Assembly (NCBI GenBank): GCA_963575645.1
Contig: OY754464.1
Coordinates: 69,352,948 to 69,416,947 of the forward strand
Length of the DNA: 64,000 bases
Reading direction: 5' to 3'
Source: Xanthostigma xanthostigma
Lineage: Eukaryota; Arthropoda; Insecta; Raphidioptera; Raphidiidae
Part shown: positions 50,025 through 63,700 of the stretch, piece by piece
Layout: every line of letters starts with the position of its first letter
Numbering within the stretch: the first letter of the stretch is position 1
The notes under the pieces: model-generated
Seen by the model: the letters and a program-made list of their open reading frames with translations, nothing else
What the model was told of the DNA's origin: nothing
Database searches by the model: none
Position numbers and translations under genes: made by a program

Positions 50025-53000
50025 CAGTATCGACCGGAAATTTATATAATATATGGTTGAAAATGACTTGGTCCTATGCAAAAAATCATGCTGAATCGAA
50101 TGAGCGTATCTAGAAGTCTGTAGCTATTGTAGTTTTCAAGTTATAGCGTTTTTAATTTTTTCAAGAAAAATTTATAAAAACGCGTCTAACTCCTGAACCA
50201 AAGGAGATACAGAGTTGCGGGTGGTCTCATTGGATTCAGCGTGATTTTTTGCATAAGTACACATAATATTAACCGCATCGGAAGGCTCTTAGTGCTTCAA
50301 AAAGCCGCCGATTTGCGAAAACATCAAAAAACTTAAATTTTTTCATTTTTTTGGAAAATATAAAAGTGTCACGGATATGCCTGAATTTACTTGACCTTAT
50401 AGAAAAAAGTGCGCTGAATCGAATGAGCACAAGCGCAGAACTGTATCTCTTCTGGTTTCGAAGTTATGAGCATTTAAAGTTTGAAAATTTCAAACTCGAT
50501 TATCTCCGAAACTAGACAAGATACAGAGCTGCGCCTGTGCTCATTGGATTCAGCGTGACAAAATCTACCGGGTAACATTAATATCGACCCGTTCTGGGAG
50601 ACTTCGATTTTGAAAATTTTTACAGGGGGGGGCCGACGATTATTTTTTCATTTTAAAAAAAGTGCAGTATCGACCGGAAATTTATATAATATATGGTTGA
50701 AAATGACTTGGTCCTATGCAAAAAATCATGCTGAATCGAATGAGCGTATCTAGAAGTCTGTAGCTATTGTAGTTTTCAAGTTATAGCGTTTTTAATTTTT
50801 TCAAGAAAAATTTATAAAAACGCGTCTAACTCCTGAACCAAACGAGATACAGAGTTGCGGGTGGTCTCATTGGATTCAGCGTGATTTTTTGCATAAGTAC
50901 ACATAATATTAACCGCATCGGAAGGCTCTTAGTGCTTCAAAAAGCCGCCGATTTGCGAAAACATCGAAAAACTTCAATTTTTTCAATTTTTTGGAAAATA
51001 TAAAAGTGTCACGGATATGCCTGAATTTACTTGACCTTATAGAAAAAAGTGCGCTGAATCGAATGAGCACAAGCGCAGAACTGTATCTCTTCTGGTTTCG
51101 AAGTTATGAGCATTTAAAGTTTGAAAATTTCAAACTCGATTATCTCCGAAACTAGACAAGATACAGAGCTGCGCCTGTGCTCATTGGATTCAGCGTGACA
51201 AAATCTACCGGGTAACATTAATATCGACCCGTTCTGGGAGACTTCGATTTTGAAAATTTTTACAGGGGGGGGCCGACGATTATTTTTTCATTTTAAAAAA
51301 AGTGCAGTATCGACCGGAAATTTATATAATATATGGTTGAAAATGACTTGGTCCTATGCAAAAAATCATGCTGAATCGAATGAGCGTATCTAGAAGTCTG
51401 TAGCTATTGTAGTTTTCAAGTTATAGCGTTTTTAATTTTTTCAAGAAAAATTTATAAAAACGCGTCTAACTCCTGAACCAAAGGAGATACAGAGTTGCGG
51501 GTGGTCTCATTGGATTCAGCGTGATTTTTTGCATAAGTACACATAATATTAACCGCATCGGAAGGCTCTTAGTGCTTCAAAAAGCCGCCGATTTGCGAAA
51601 ACATCGAAAAACTTCAATTTTTTCAATTTTTTGGAAAATATAAAAGTGTCACGGATATGCCTGAATTTACTTGACCTTATAGAAAAAAGTGCGCTGAATC
51701 GAATGAGCACAAGCGCAGAACTGTATCTCTTCTGGTTTCGAAGTTATGAGCATTTAAAGTTTGAAAATTTCAAACTCGATTATCTCCGAAACTAGACAAG
51801 ATACAGAGCTGCGCCTGTGCTCATTGGATTCAGCGTGACAAAATCTACCGGGTAACATTAATATCGACCCGTTCTGGGAGACTTCGATTTTGAAAATTTT
51901 TACAGGGGGGGGCCGACGATTATTTTTTCATTTTAAAAAAAGTGCAGTATCGACCGGAAATTTATATAATATATGGTTGAAAATGACTTGGTCCTATGCA
52001 AAAAATCATGCTGAATCGAATGAGCGTATCTAGAAGTCTGTAGCTATTGTAGTTTTCAAGTTATAGCGTTTTTAATTTTTTCAAGAAAAATTTATAAAAA
52101 CGCGTCTAACTCCTGAACCAAAGGAGATACAGAGTTGCGGGTGGTCTCATTGGATTCAGCGTGATTTTTTGCATAAGTACACATAATATTAACCGCATCG
52201 GAAGGCTCTTAGTGCTTCAAAAAGCCGCCGATTTGCGAAAACATCAAAAAACTTAAATTTTTTCATTTTTTTGGAAAATATAAAAGTGTCACGGATATGC
52301 CTGAATTTACTTGACCTTATAGAAAAAAGTGCGCTGAATCGAATGAGCACAAGCGCAGAACTGTATCTCTTCTGGTTTCGAAGTTATGAGCATTTAAAGT
52401 TTGAAAATTTCAAACTCGATTATCTCCGAAACTAGACAAGATACAGAGCTGCGCCTGTGCTCATTGGATTCAGCGTGACAAAATCTACCGGGTAACATTA
52501 ATATCGACCCGTTCTGGGAGACTTCGATTTTGAAAATTTTTACAGGGGGGGGCCGACGATTATTTTTTCATTTTAAAAAAAGTGCAGTATCGACCGGAAA
52601 TTTATATAATATATGGTTGAAAATGACTTGGTCCTATGCAAAAAATCATGCTGAATCGAATGAGCGTATCTAGAAGTCTGTAGCTATTGTAGTTTTCAAG
52701 TTATAGCGTTTTTAATTTTTTCAAGAAAAATTTATAAAAACGCGTCTAACTCCTGAACCAAACGAGATACAGAGTTGCGGGTGGTCTCATTGGATTCAGC
52801 GTGATTTTTTGCATAAGTACACATAATATTAACCGCATCGGAAGGCTCTTAGTGCTTCAAAAAGCCGCCGATTTGCGAAAACATCGAAAAACTTCAATTT
52901 TTTCAATTTTTTGGAAAATATAAAAGTGTCACGGATATGCCTGAATTTACTTGACCTTATAGAAAAAGTGCGCTGAATCGAATGAGCACAAGCGCAGAAC

Positions 53001-56000
53001 TGTATCTCTTCTAGTTTCGAAGTTATGAGCATTTAAAGTTTGAAAATTTCAAACTCGATTATCTCCGAAACTAGACAAGATACAGAGCTGCGCCTGTGCT
53101 CATTGGATTCAGCGTGACAAAATCTACCGGGTAACATTAATATCGACCCGTTCTGGGAGACTTCGATTTTGAAAATTTTTACAGGGGGGGGCCGACGATT
53201 ATTTTTTCATTTTAAAAAAAGTGCAGTATCGACCGGAAATTTATATAATATATGGTTGAAAATGACTTGGTCCTATGCAAAAAATCATGCTGAATCGAAT
53301 GAGCGTATCTAGAAGTCTGTAGCTATTGTAGTTTTCAAGTTATAGCGTTTTTAATTTTTTCAAGAAAAAATTATAAAAACGCGTCTAACTCCTGAACCAA
53401 AGGAGATACAGAGTTGCGGGTGGTCTCATTGGATTCAGCGTGATTTTTTGCATAAGTACACATAATATTAACCGCATCGGAATGCTCTTAGTGCTTCAAA
53501 AAGCCGCCGATTTGCGAAAACATCGAAAAACTTCAATTTTTTCAATTTTTTGGAAAATATAAAAGTGTCACGGATATGCCTGAATTTACTTGACCTTATA
53601 GAAAAAAGTGCGCTGAATCGAATGAGCACAAGCGCAGAACTGTATCTCTTCTGGTTTCGAAGTTATGAGCATTTAAAGTTTGAAAATTTCAAACTCGATT
53701 ATCTCCGAAACTAGACAAGATACAGAGCTGCGCCTGTGCTCATTTGATTCAGCGTGATAAAATCTACCGGGTAACATTAATATCGACCCGTTCTGGGAGA
53801 CTTCGATTTTGAAAATTTTTACAGGGGGGGGCCGACGATTATTTTTTCATTTTAAAAAAAGTGCAGTATCGACCGGAAATTTATATAATATATGGTTGAA
53901 AATGACTTGGTCCTATGCAAAAAATCATGCTGAATCGAATGAGCGTATCTAGAAGTCTGTAGCTATTGTAGTTTTCAAGTTATAGCGTTTTTAATGTTTT
54001 CAAGAAAAATTTATAAAAACGCGTCTAACTCCTGAACCAAAGGAGATACAGAGTTGCGGGTGGTCTCATTGGATTCAGCGTGATTTTTTGCATAAGTACA
54101 CATAATATTAACCGCATCGGAAGGCTCTTAGTGCTTCAAAAAGCCGCCGATTTGCGAAAACATCAAAAAACTTAAATTTTTTCATTTTTTTGGAAAATAT
54201 AAAAGTGTCACGGATATACCTGACTTTACTTGACCTTATAGAAAAAAGTGCGCTGAATCGAATGAGCACAAGCGCAGAACTGTATCTCTTCTGGTTTCGA
54301 AGTTATGAGCATTTAAAGTTTGAAAATTTCAAACTCGATTATCTCCGAAACTAGACAAGATACAGAGCTGCGCCTGTGCTCATTGGATTCAGCGTGACAA
54401 AATCTACCGGGTAACATTAATATCGACCCGTTCTGGGAGACTTCGATTTTGAAAATTTTTACAGGGGGGGGCCGACGATTATTTTTTCATTTTAAAAAAA
54501 GTGCAGTATCGACCGGAAATTTATATAATATATGGTTGAAAATGACTTGGTCCTATGCAAAAAATCATGCTGAATCGAATGAGCGTATCTAGAAGTCTGT
54601 AGCTATTGTAGTTTTCAAGTTATAGCGTTTTTAATTTTTTCAAGAAAAATTTATAAAAACGCGTCTAACTCCTGAACCAAAGGAGATACAGAGTTGCGGG
54701 TGGTCTCATTGGATTCAGCGTGATTTTTTGCATAAGTACACATAATATTAACCGCATCGGAAGGCTCTTAGTGCTTCAAAAAGCCGCCGATTTGCGAAAA
54801 CATCAAAAAACTTAAATTTTTTCATTTTTTTGGAAAATATAAAAGTGTCACGGATATGCCTGAATTTACTTGACCTTATAGAAAAAAGTGCGCTGAATCG
54901 AATGAGCACAAGCGCAGAACTGTATCTCTTCTGGTTTCGAAGTTATGAGCATTTAAAGTTTGAAAATTTCAAACTCGATTATCTCCGAAACTAGACAAGA
55001 TACAGAGCTGCGCCTGTGCTCATTGGATTCAGCGTGACAAAATCTACCGGGTAACATTAATATCGACCCGTTCTGGGAGACTTCGATTTTGAAAATTTTT
55101 ACAGGGGGGGGCCGACGATTATTTTTTCATTTTAAAAAAAGTGCAGTATCGACCGGAAATTTATATAATATATGGTTGAAAATGACTTGGTCCTATGCAA
55201 AAAATCATGCTGAATCGAATGAGCGTATCTAGAAGTCTGTAGCTATTGTAGTTTTCAAGTTATAGCGTTTTTAATTTTTTCAAGAAAAATTTATAAAAAC
55301 GCGTCTAACTCCTGAACCAAACGAGATACAGAGTTGCGGGTGGTCTCATTGGATTCAGCGTGATTTTTTGCATAAGTACACATAATATTAACCGCATCGG
55401 AAGGCTCTTAGTGCTTCAAAAAGCCGCCGATTTGCGAAAACATCGAAAAACTTCAATTTTTTCAATTTTTTGGAAAATATAAAAGTGTCACGGATATGCC
55501 TGAATTTACTTGACCTTATAGAAAAAAGTGCGCTGAATCGAATGAGCACAAGCGCAGAACTGTATCTCTTCTGGTTTCGAAGTTATGAGCATTTAAAGTT
55601 TGAAAATTTCAAACTCGATTATCTCCGAAACTAGACAAGATACAGAGCTGCGCCTGTGCTCATTGGATTCAGCGTGACAAAATCTACCGGGTAACATTAA
55701 TATCGACCCGTTCTGGGAGACTTCGATTTTGAAAATTTTTACAGGGGGGGGCCGACGATTATTTTTTCATTTTAAAAAAAGTGCAGTATCGACCGGAAAT
55801 TTATATAATATATGGTTGAAAATGACTTGGTCCTATGCAAAAAATCATGCTGAATCGAATGAGCGTATCTAGAAGTCTGTAGCTATTGTAGTTTTCAAGT
55901 TATAGCGTTTTTAATTTTTTCAAGAAAAATTTATAAAAACGCGTCTAACTCCTGAACCAAAGGAGATACAGAGTTGCGGGTGGTCTCATTGGATTCAGCG

Positions 56001-57703
56001 TGATTTTTTGCATAAGTACACATAATATTAACCGCATCGGAAGGCTCTTAGTGCTTCAAAAAGCCGCCGATTTGCGAAAACATCGAAAAACTTCAATTTT
56101 TTCAATTTTTTGGAAAATATAAAAGTGTCACGGATATGCCTGAATTTACTTGACCTTATAGAAAAAAGTGCGCTGAATCGAATGAGCACAAGCGCAGAAC
56201 TGTATCTCTTCTGGTTTCGAAGTTATGAGCATTTAAAGTTTGAAAATTTCAAACTCGATTATCTCCGAAACTAGACAAGATACAGAGCTGCGCCTGTGCT
56301 CATTGGATTCAGCGTGACAAAATCTACCGGGTAACATTAATATCGACCCGTTCTGGGAGACTTCGATTTTGAAAATTTTTACAGGGGGGGGCCGACGATT
56401 ATTTTTTCATTTTAAAAAAAGTGCAGTATCGACCGGAAATTTATATAATATATGGTTGAAAATGACTTGGTCCTATGCAAAAAATCATGCTGAATCGAAT
56501 GAGCGTATCTAGAAGTCTGTAGCTATTGTAGTTTTCAAGTTATAGCGTTTTTAATTTTTTCAAGAAAAATTTATAAAAACGCGTCTAACTCCTGAACCAA
56601 AGGAGATACAGAGTTGCGGGTGGTCTCATTGGATTCAGCGTGATTTTTTGCATAAGTACACATAATATTAACCGCATCGGAAGGCTCTTAGTGCTTCAAA
56701 AAGCCGCCGATTTGCGAAAACATCAAAAAACTTAAATTTTTTCATTTTTTTGGAAAATATAAAAGTGTCACGGATATGCCTGAATTTACTTGACCTTATA
56801 GAAAAAAGTGCGCTGAATCGAATGAGCACAAGCGCAGAACTGTATCTCTTCTGGTTTCGAAGTTATGAGCATTTAAAGTTTGAAAATTTCAAACTCGATT
56901 ATCTCCGAAACTAGACAAGATACAGAGCTGCGCCTGTGCTCATTGGATTCAGCGTGACAAAATCTACCGGGTAACATTAATATCGACCCGTTCTGGGAGA
57001 CTTCGATTTTGAAAATTTTTACAGGGGGGGGCCGACGATTATTTTTTCATTTTAAAAAAAGTGCAGTATCGACCGGAAATTTATATAATATATGGTTGAA
57101 AATGACTTGGTCCTATGCAAAAAATCATGCTGAATCGAATGAGCGTATCTAGAAGTCTGTAGCTATTGTAGTTTTCAAGTTATAGCGTTTTTAATTTTTT
57201 CAAGAAAAATTTATAAAAACGCGTCTAACTCCTGAACCAAACGAGATACAGAGTTGCGGGTGGTCTCATTGGATTCAGCGTGATTTTTTGCATAAGTACA
57301 CATAATATTAACCGCATCGGAAGGCTCTTAGTGCTTCAAAAAGCCGCCGATTTGCGAAAACATCGAAAAACTTCAATTTTTTCAATTTTTTGGAAAATAT
57401 AAAAGTGTCACGGATATGCCTGAATTTACTTGACCTTATAGAAAAAAGTGCGCTGAATCGAATGAGCACAAGCGCAGAACTGTATCTCTTCTGGTTTCGA
57501 AGTTATGAGCATTTAAAGTTTGAAAATTTCAAACTCGATTATCTCCGAAACTAGACAAGATACAGAGCTGCGCCTGTGCTCATTGGATTCAGCGTGACAA
57601 AATCTACCGGGTAACATTAATATCGACCCGTTCTGGGAGACTTCGATTTTGAAAATTTTTACAGGGGGGGGCCGACGATTATTTTTTCATTTTAAAAAAA
57701 GTG
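50025..57703 (+). repeat. Twelve-unit higher-order repeat, copy A (7,679 bp)
   Basis: Diagnostic marks match those found 7,679 bp to the right: a one-A deletion with TCTTCTAGTTTC (unit 52585), CAAGAAAAAATTAT + GGAATGCTC + CATTTGATTC + GCGTGATAAAA (unit 53224), and TAATGTTTTC + ATATACCTGACTTT (unit 53864). The preceding unit (49385) does not match its partner at 57064, so the left boundary lies about here. Confidence 0.85.
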
Positions 57704-60700
57704 CAGTATCGACCGGAAATTTATATAATATATGGTTGAAAATGACTTGGTCCTATGCAAAAAATCATGCTGAATCGAATGAGCGTATCTAGAAGTCTGT
57801 AGCTATTGTAGTTTTCAAGTTATAGCGTTTTTAATTTTTTCAAGAAAAATTTATAAAAACGCGTCTAACTCCTGAACCAAAGGAGATACAGAGTTGCGGG
57901 TGGTCTCATTGGATTCAGCGTGATTTTTTGCATAAGTACACATAATATTAACCGCATCGGAAGGCTCTTAGTGCTTCAAAAAGCCGCCGATTTGCGAAAA
58001 CATCAAAAAACTTAAATTTTTTCATTTTTTTGGAAAATATAAAAGTGTCACGGATATGCCTGAATTTACTTGACCTTATAGAAAAAAGTGCGCTGAATCG
58101 AATGAGCACAAGCGCAGAACTGTATCTCTTCTGGTTTCGAAGTTATGAGCATTTAAAGTTTGAAAATTTCAAACTCGATTATCTCCGAAACTAGACAAGA
58201 TACAGAGCTGCGCCTGTGCTCATTGGATTCAGCGTGACAAAATCTACCGGGTAACATTAATATCGACCCGTTCTGGGAGACTTCGATTTTGAAAATTTTT
58301 ACAGGGGGGGGCCGACGATTATTTTTTCATTTTAAAAAAAGTGCAGTATCGACCGGAAATTTATATAATATATGGTTGAAAATGACTTGGTCCTATGCAA
58401 AAAATCATGCTGAATCGAATGAGCGTATCTAGAAGTCTGTAGCTATTGTAGTTTTCAAGTTATAGCGTTTTTAATTTTTTCAAGAAAAATTTATAAAAAC
58501 GCGTCTAACTCCTGAACCAAACGAGATACAGAGTTGCGGGTGGTCTCATTGGATTCAGCGTGATTTTTTGCATAAGTACACATAATATTAACCGCATCGG
58601 AAGGCTCTTAGTGCTTCAAAAAGCCGCCGATTTGCGAAAACATCGAAAAACTTCAATTTTTTCAATTTTTTGGAAAATATAAAAGTGTCACGGATATGCC
58701 TGAATTTACTTGACCTTATAGAAAAAAGTGCGCTGAATCGAATGAGCACAAGCGCAGAACTGTATCTCTTCTGGTTTCGAAGTTATGAGCATTTAAAGTT
58801 TGAAAATTTCAAACTCGATTATCTCCGAAACTAGACAAGATACAGAGCTGCGCCTGTGCTCATTGGATTCAGCGTGACAAAATCTACCGGGTAACATTAA
58901 TATCGACCCGTTCTGGGAGACTTCGATTTTGAAAATTTTTACAGGGGGGGGCCGACGATTATTTTTTCATTTTAAAAAAAGTGCAGTATCGACCGGAAAT
59001 TTATATAATATATGGTTGAAAATGACTTGGTCCTATGCAAAAAATCATGCTGAATCGAATGAGCGTATCTAGAAGTCTGTAGCTATTGTAGTTTTCAAGT
59101 TATAGCGTTTTTAATTTTTTCAAGAAAAATTTATAAAAACGCGTCTAACTCCTGAACCAAAGGAGATACAGAGTTGCGGGTGGTCTCATTGGATTCAGCG
59201 TGATTTTTTGCATAAGTACACATAATATTAACCGCATCGGAAGGCTCTTAGTGCTTCAAAAAGCCGCCGATTTGCGAAAACATCGAAAAACTTCAATTTT
59301 TTCAATTTTTTGGAAAATATAAAAGTGTCACGGATATGCCTGAATTTACTTGACCTTATAGAAAAAAGTGCGCTGAATCGAATGAGCACAAGCGCAGAAC
59401 TGTATCTCTTCTGGTTTCGAAGTTATGAGCATTTAAAGTTTGAAAATTTCAAACTCGATTATCTCCGAAACTAGACAAGATACAGAGCTGCGCCTGTGCT
59501 CATTGGATTCAGCGTGACAAAATCTACCGGGTAACATTAATATCGACCCGTTCTGGGAGACTTCGATTTTGAAAATTTTTACAGGGGGGGGCCGACGATT
59601 ATTTTTTCATTTTAAAAAAAGTGCAGTATCGACCGGAAATTTATATAATATATGGTTGAAAATGACTTGGTCCTATGCAAAAAATCATGCTGAATCGAAT
59701 GAGCGTATCTAGAAGTCTGTAGCTATTGTAGTTTTCAAGTTATAGCGTTTTTAATTTTTTCAAGAAAAATTTATAAAAACGCGTCTAACTCCTGAACCAA
59801 AGGAGATACAGAGTTGCGGGTGGTCTCATTGGATTCAGCGTGATTTTTTGCATAAGTACACATAATATTAACCGCATCGGAAGGCTCTTAGTGCTTCAAA
59901 AAGCCGCCGATTTGCGAAAACATCAAAAAACTTAAATTTTTTCATTTTTTTGGAAAATATAAAAGTGTCACGGATATGCCTGAATTTACTTGACCTTATA
60001 GAAAAAAGTGCGCTGAATCGAATGAGCACAAGCGCAGAACTGTATCTCTTCTGGTTTCGAAGTTATGAGCATTTAAAGTTTGAAAATTTCAAACTCGATT
60101 ATCTCCGAAACTAGACAAGATACAGAGCTGCGCCTGTGCTCATTGGATTCAGCGTGACAAAATCTACCGGGTAACATTAATATCGACCCGTTCTGGGAGA
60201 CTTCGATTTTGAAAATTTTTACAGGGGGGGGCCGACGATTATTTTTTCATTTTAAAAAAAGTGCAGTATCGACCGGAAATTTATATAATATATGGTTGAA
60301 AATGACTTGGTCCTATGCAAAAAATCATGCTGAATCGAATGAGCGTATCTAGAAGTCTGTAGCTATTGTAGTTTTCAAGTTATAGCGTTTTTAATTTTTT
60401 CAAGAAAAATTTATAAAAACGCGTCTAACTCCTGAACCAAACGAGATACAGAGTTGCGGGTGGTCTCATTGGATTCAGCGTGATTTTTTGCATAAGTACA
60501 CATAATATTAACCGCATCGGAAGGCTCTTAGTGCTTCAAAAAGCCGCCGATTTGCGAAAACATCGAAAAACTTCAATTTTTTCAATTTTTTGGAAAATAT
60601 AAAAGTGTCACGGATATGCCTGAATTTACTTGACCTTATAGAAAAAGTGCGCTGAATCGAATGAGCACAAGCGCAGAACTGTATCTCTTCTAGTTTCGAA

Positions 60701-63700
60701 GTTATGAGCATTTAAAGTTTGAAAATTTCAAACTCGATTATCTCCGAAACTAGACAAGATACAGAGCTGCGCCTGTGCTCATTGGATTCAGCGTGACAAA
60801 ATCTACCGGGTAACATTAATATCGACCCGTTCTGGGAGACTTCGATTTTGAAAATTTTTACAGGGGGGGGCCGACGATTATTTTTTCATTTTAAAAAAAG
60901 TGCAGTATCGACCGGAAATTTATATAATATATGGTTGAAAATGACTTGGTCCTATGCAAAAAATCATGCTGAATCGAATGAGCGTATCTAGAAGTCTGTA
61001 GCTATTGTAGTTTTCAAGTTATAGCGTTTTTAATTTTTTCAAGAAAAAATTATAAAAACGCGTCTAACTCCTGAACCAAAGGAGATACAGAGTTGCGGGT
61101 GGTCTCATTGGATTCAGCGTGATTTTTTGCATAAGTACACATAATATTAACCGCATCGGAATGCTCTTAGTGCTTCAAAAAGCCGCCGATTTGCGAAAAC
61201 ATCGAAAAACTTCAATTTTTTCAATTTTTTGGAAAATATAAAAGTGTCACGGATATGCCTGAATTTACTTGACCTTATAGAAAAAAGTGCGCTGAATCGA
61301 ATGAGCACAAGCGCAGAACTGTATCTCTTCTGGTTTCGAAGTTATGAGCATTTAAAGTTTGAAAATTTCAAACTCGATTATCTCCGAAACTAGACAAGAT
61401 ACAGAGCTGCGCCTGTGCTCATTTGATTCAGCGTGATAAAATCTACCGGGTAACATTAATATCGACCCGTTCTGGGAGACTTCGATTTTGAAAATTTTTA
61501 CAGGGGGGGGCCGACGATTATTTTTTCATTTTAAAAAAAGTGCAGTATCGACCGGAAATTTATATAATATATGGTTGAAAATGACTTGGTCCTATGCAAA
61601 AAATCATGCTGAATCGAATGAGCGTATCTAGAAGTCTGTAGCTATTGTAGTTTTCAAGTTATAGCGTTTTTAATGTTTTCAAGAAAAATTTATAAAAACG
61701 CGTCTAACTCCTGAACCAAAGGAGATACAGAGTTGCGGGTGGTCTCATTGGATTCAGCGTGATTTTTTGCATAAGTACACATAATATTAACCGCATCGGA
61801 AGGCTCTTAGTGCTTCAAAAAGCCGCCGATTTGCGAAAACATCAAAAAACTTAAATTTTTTCATTTTTTTGGAAAATATAAAAGTGTCACGGATATACCT
61901 GACTTTACTTGACCTTATAGAAAAAAGTGCGCTGAATCGAATGAGCACAAGCGCAGAACTGTATCTCTTCTGGTTTCGAAGTTATGAGCATTTAAAGTTT
62001 GAAAATTTCAAACTCGATTATCTCCGAAACTAGACAAGATACAGAGCTGCGCCTGTGCTCATTGGATTCAGCGTGACAAAATCTACCGGGTAACATTAAT
62101 ATCGACCCGTTCTGGGAGACTTCGATTTTGAAAATTTTTACAGGGGGGGGCCGACGATTATTTTTTCATTTTAAAAAAAGTGCAGTATCGACCGGAAATT
62201 TATATAATATATGGTTGAAAATGACTTGGTCCTATGCAAAAAATCATGCTGAATCGAATGAGCGTATCTAGAAGTCTGTAGCTATTGTAGTTTTCAAGTT
62301 ATAGCGTTTTTAATTTTTTCAAGAAAAATTTATAAAAACGCGTCTAACTCCTGAACCAAAGGAGATACAGAGTTGCGGGTGGTCTCATTGGATTCAGCGT
62401 GATTTTTTGCATAAGTACACATAATATTAACCGCATCGGAAGGCTCTTAGTGCTTCAAAAAGCCGCCGATTTGCGAAAACATCAAAAAACTTAAATTTTT
62501 TCATTTTTTTGGAAAATATAAAAGTGTCACGGATATGCCTGAATTTACTTGACCTTATAGAAAAAAGTGCGCTGAATCGAATGAGCACAAGCGCAGAACT
62601 GTATCTCTTCTGGTTTCGAAGTTATGAGCATTTAAAGTTTGAAAATTTCAAACTCGATTATCTCCGAAACTAGACAAGATACAGAGCTGCGCCTGTGCTC
62701 ATTGGATTCAGCGTGACAAAATCTACCGGGTAACATTAATATCGACCCGTTCTGGGAGACTTCGATTTTGAAAATTTTTACAGGGGGGGGCCGACGATTA
62801 TTTTTTCATTTTAAAAAAAGTGCAGTATCGACCGGAAATTTATATAATATATGGTTGAAAATGACTTGGTCCTATGCAAAAAATCATGCTGAATCGAATG
62901 AGCGTATCTAGAAGTCTGTAGCTATTGTAGTTTTCAAGTTATAGCGTTTTTAATTTTTTCAAGAAAAATTTATAAAAACGCGTCTAACTCCTGAACCAAA
63001 CGAGATACAGAGTTGCGGGTGGTCTCATTGGATTCAGCGTGATTTTTTGCATAAGTACACATAATATTAACCGCATCGGAAGGCTCTTAGTGCTTCAAAA
63101 AGCCGCCGATTTGCGAAAACATCGAAAAACTTCAATTTTTTCAATTTTTTGGAAAATATAAAAGTGTCACGGATATGCCTGAATTTACTTGACCTTATAG
63201 AAAAAAGTGCGCTGAATCGAATGAGCACAAGCGCAGAACTGTATCTCTTCTGGTTTCGAAGTTATGAGCATTTAAAGTTTGAAAATTTCAAACTCGATTA
63301 TCTCCGAAACTAGACAAGATACAGAGCTGCGCCTGTGCTCATTGGATTCAGCGTGACAAAATCTACCGGGTAACATTAATATCGACCCGTTCTGGGAGAC
63401 TTCGATTTTGAAAATTTTTACAGGGGGGGGCCGACGATTATTTTTTCATTTTAAAAAAAGTGCAGTATCGACCGGAAATTTATATAATATATGGTTGAAA
63501 ATGACTTGGTCCTATGCAAAAAATCATGCTGAATCGAATGAGCGTATCTAGAAGTCTGTAGCTATTGTAGTTTTCAAGTTATAGCGTTTTTAATTTTTTC
63601 AAGAAAAATTTATAAAAACGCGTCTAACTCCTGAACCAAAGGAGATACAGAGTTGCGGGTGGTCTCATTGGATTCAGCGTGATTTTTTGCATAAGTACAC

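Noticed and set aside
52829-53032. 67-codon open frame on the minus strand
   Set aside because: It lies wholly inside a satellite unit and opens only because of a one-base deletion and a CTAGTTTC change; it starts with TTG and resembles no protein. Not a gene.
60508-60711. Identical 67-codon open frame on the minus strand
   Set aside because: It is the same satellite unit copied 7,679 bp away as part of the twelve-unit repeat. Identity reflects DNA duplication, not coding constraint.
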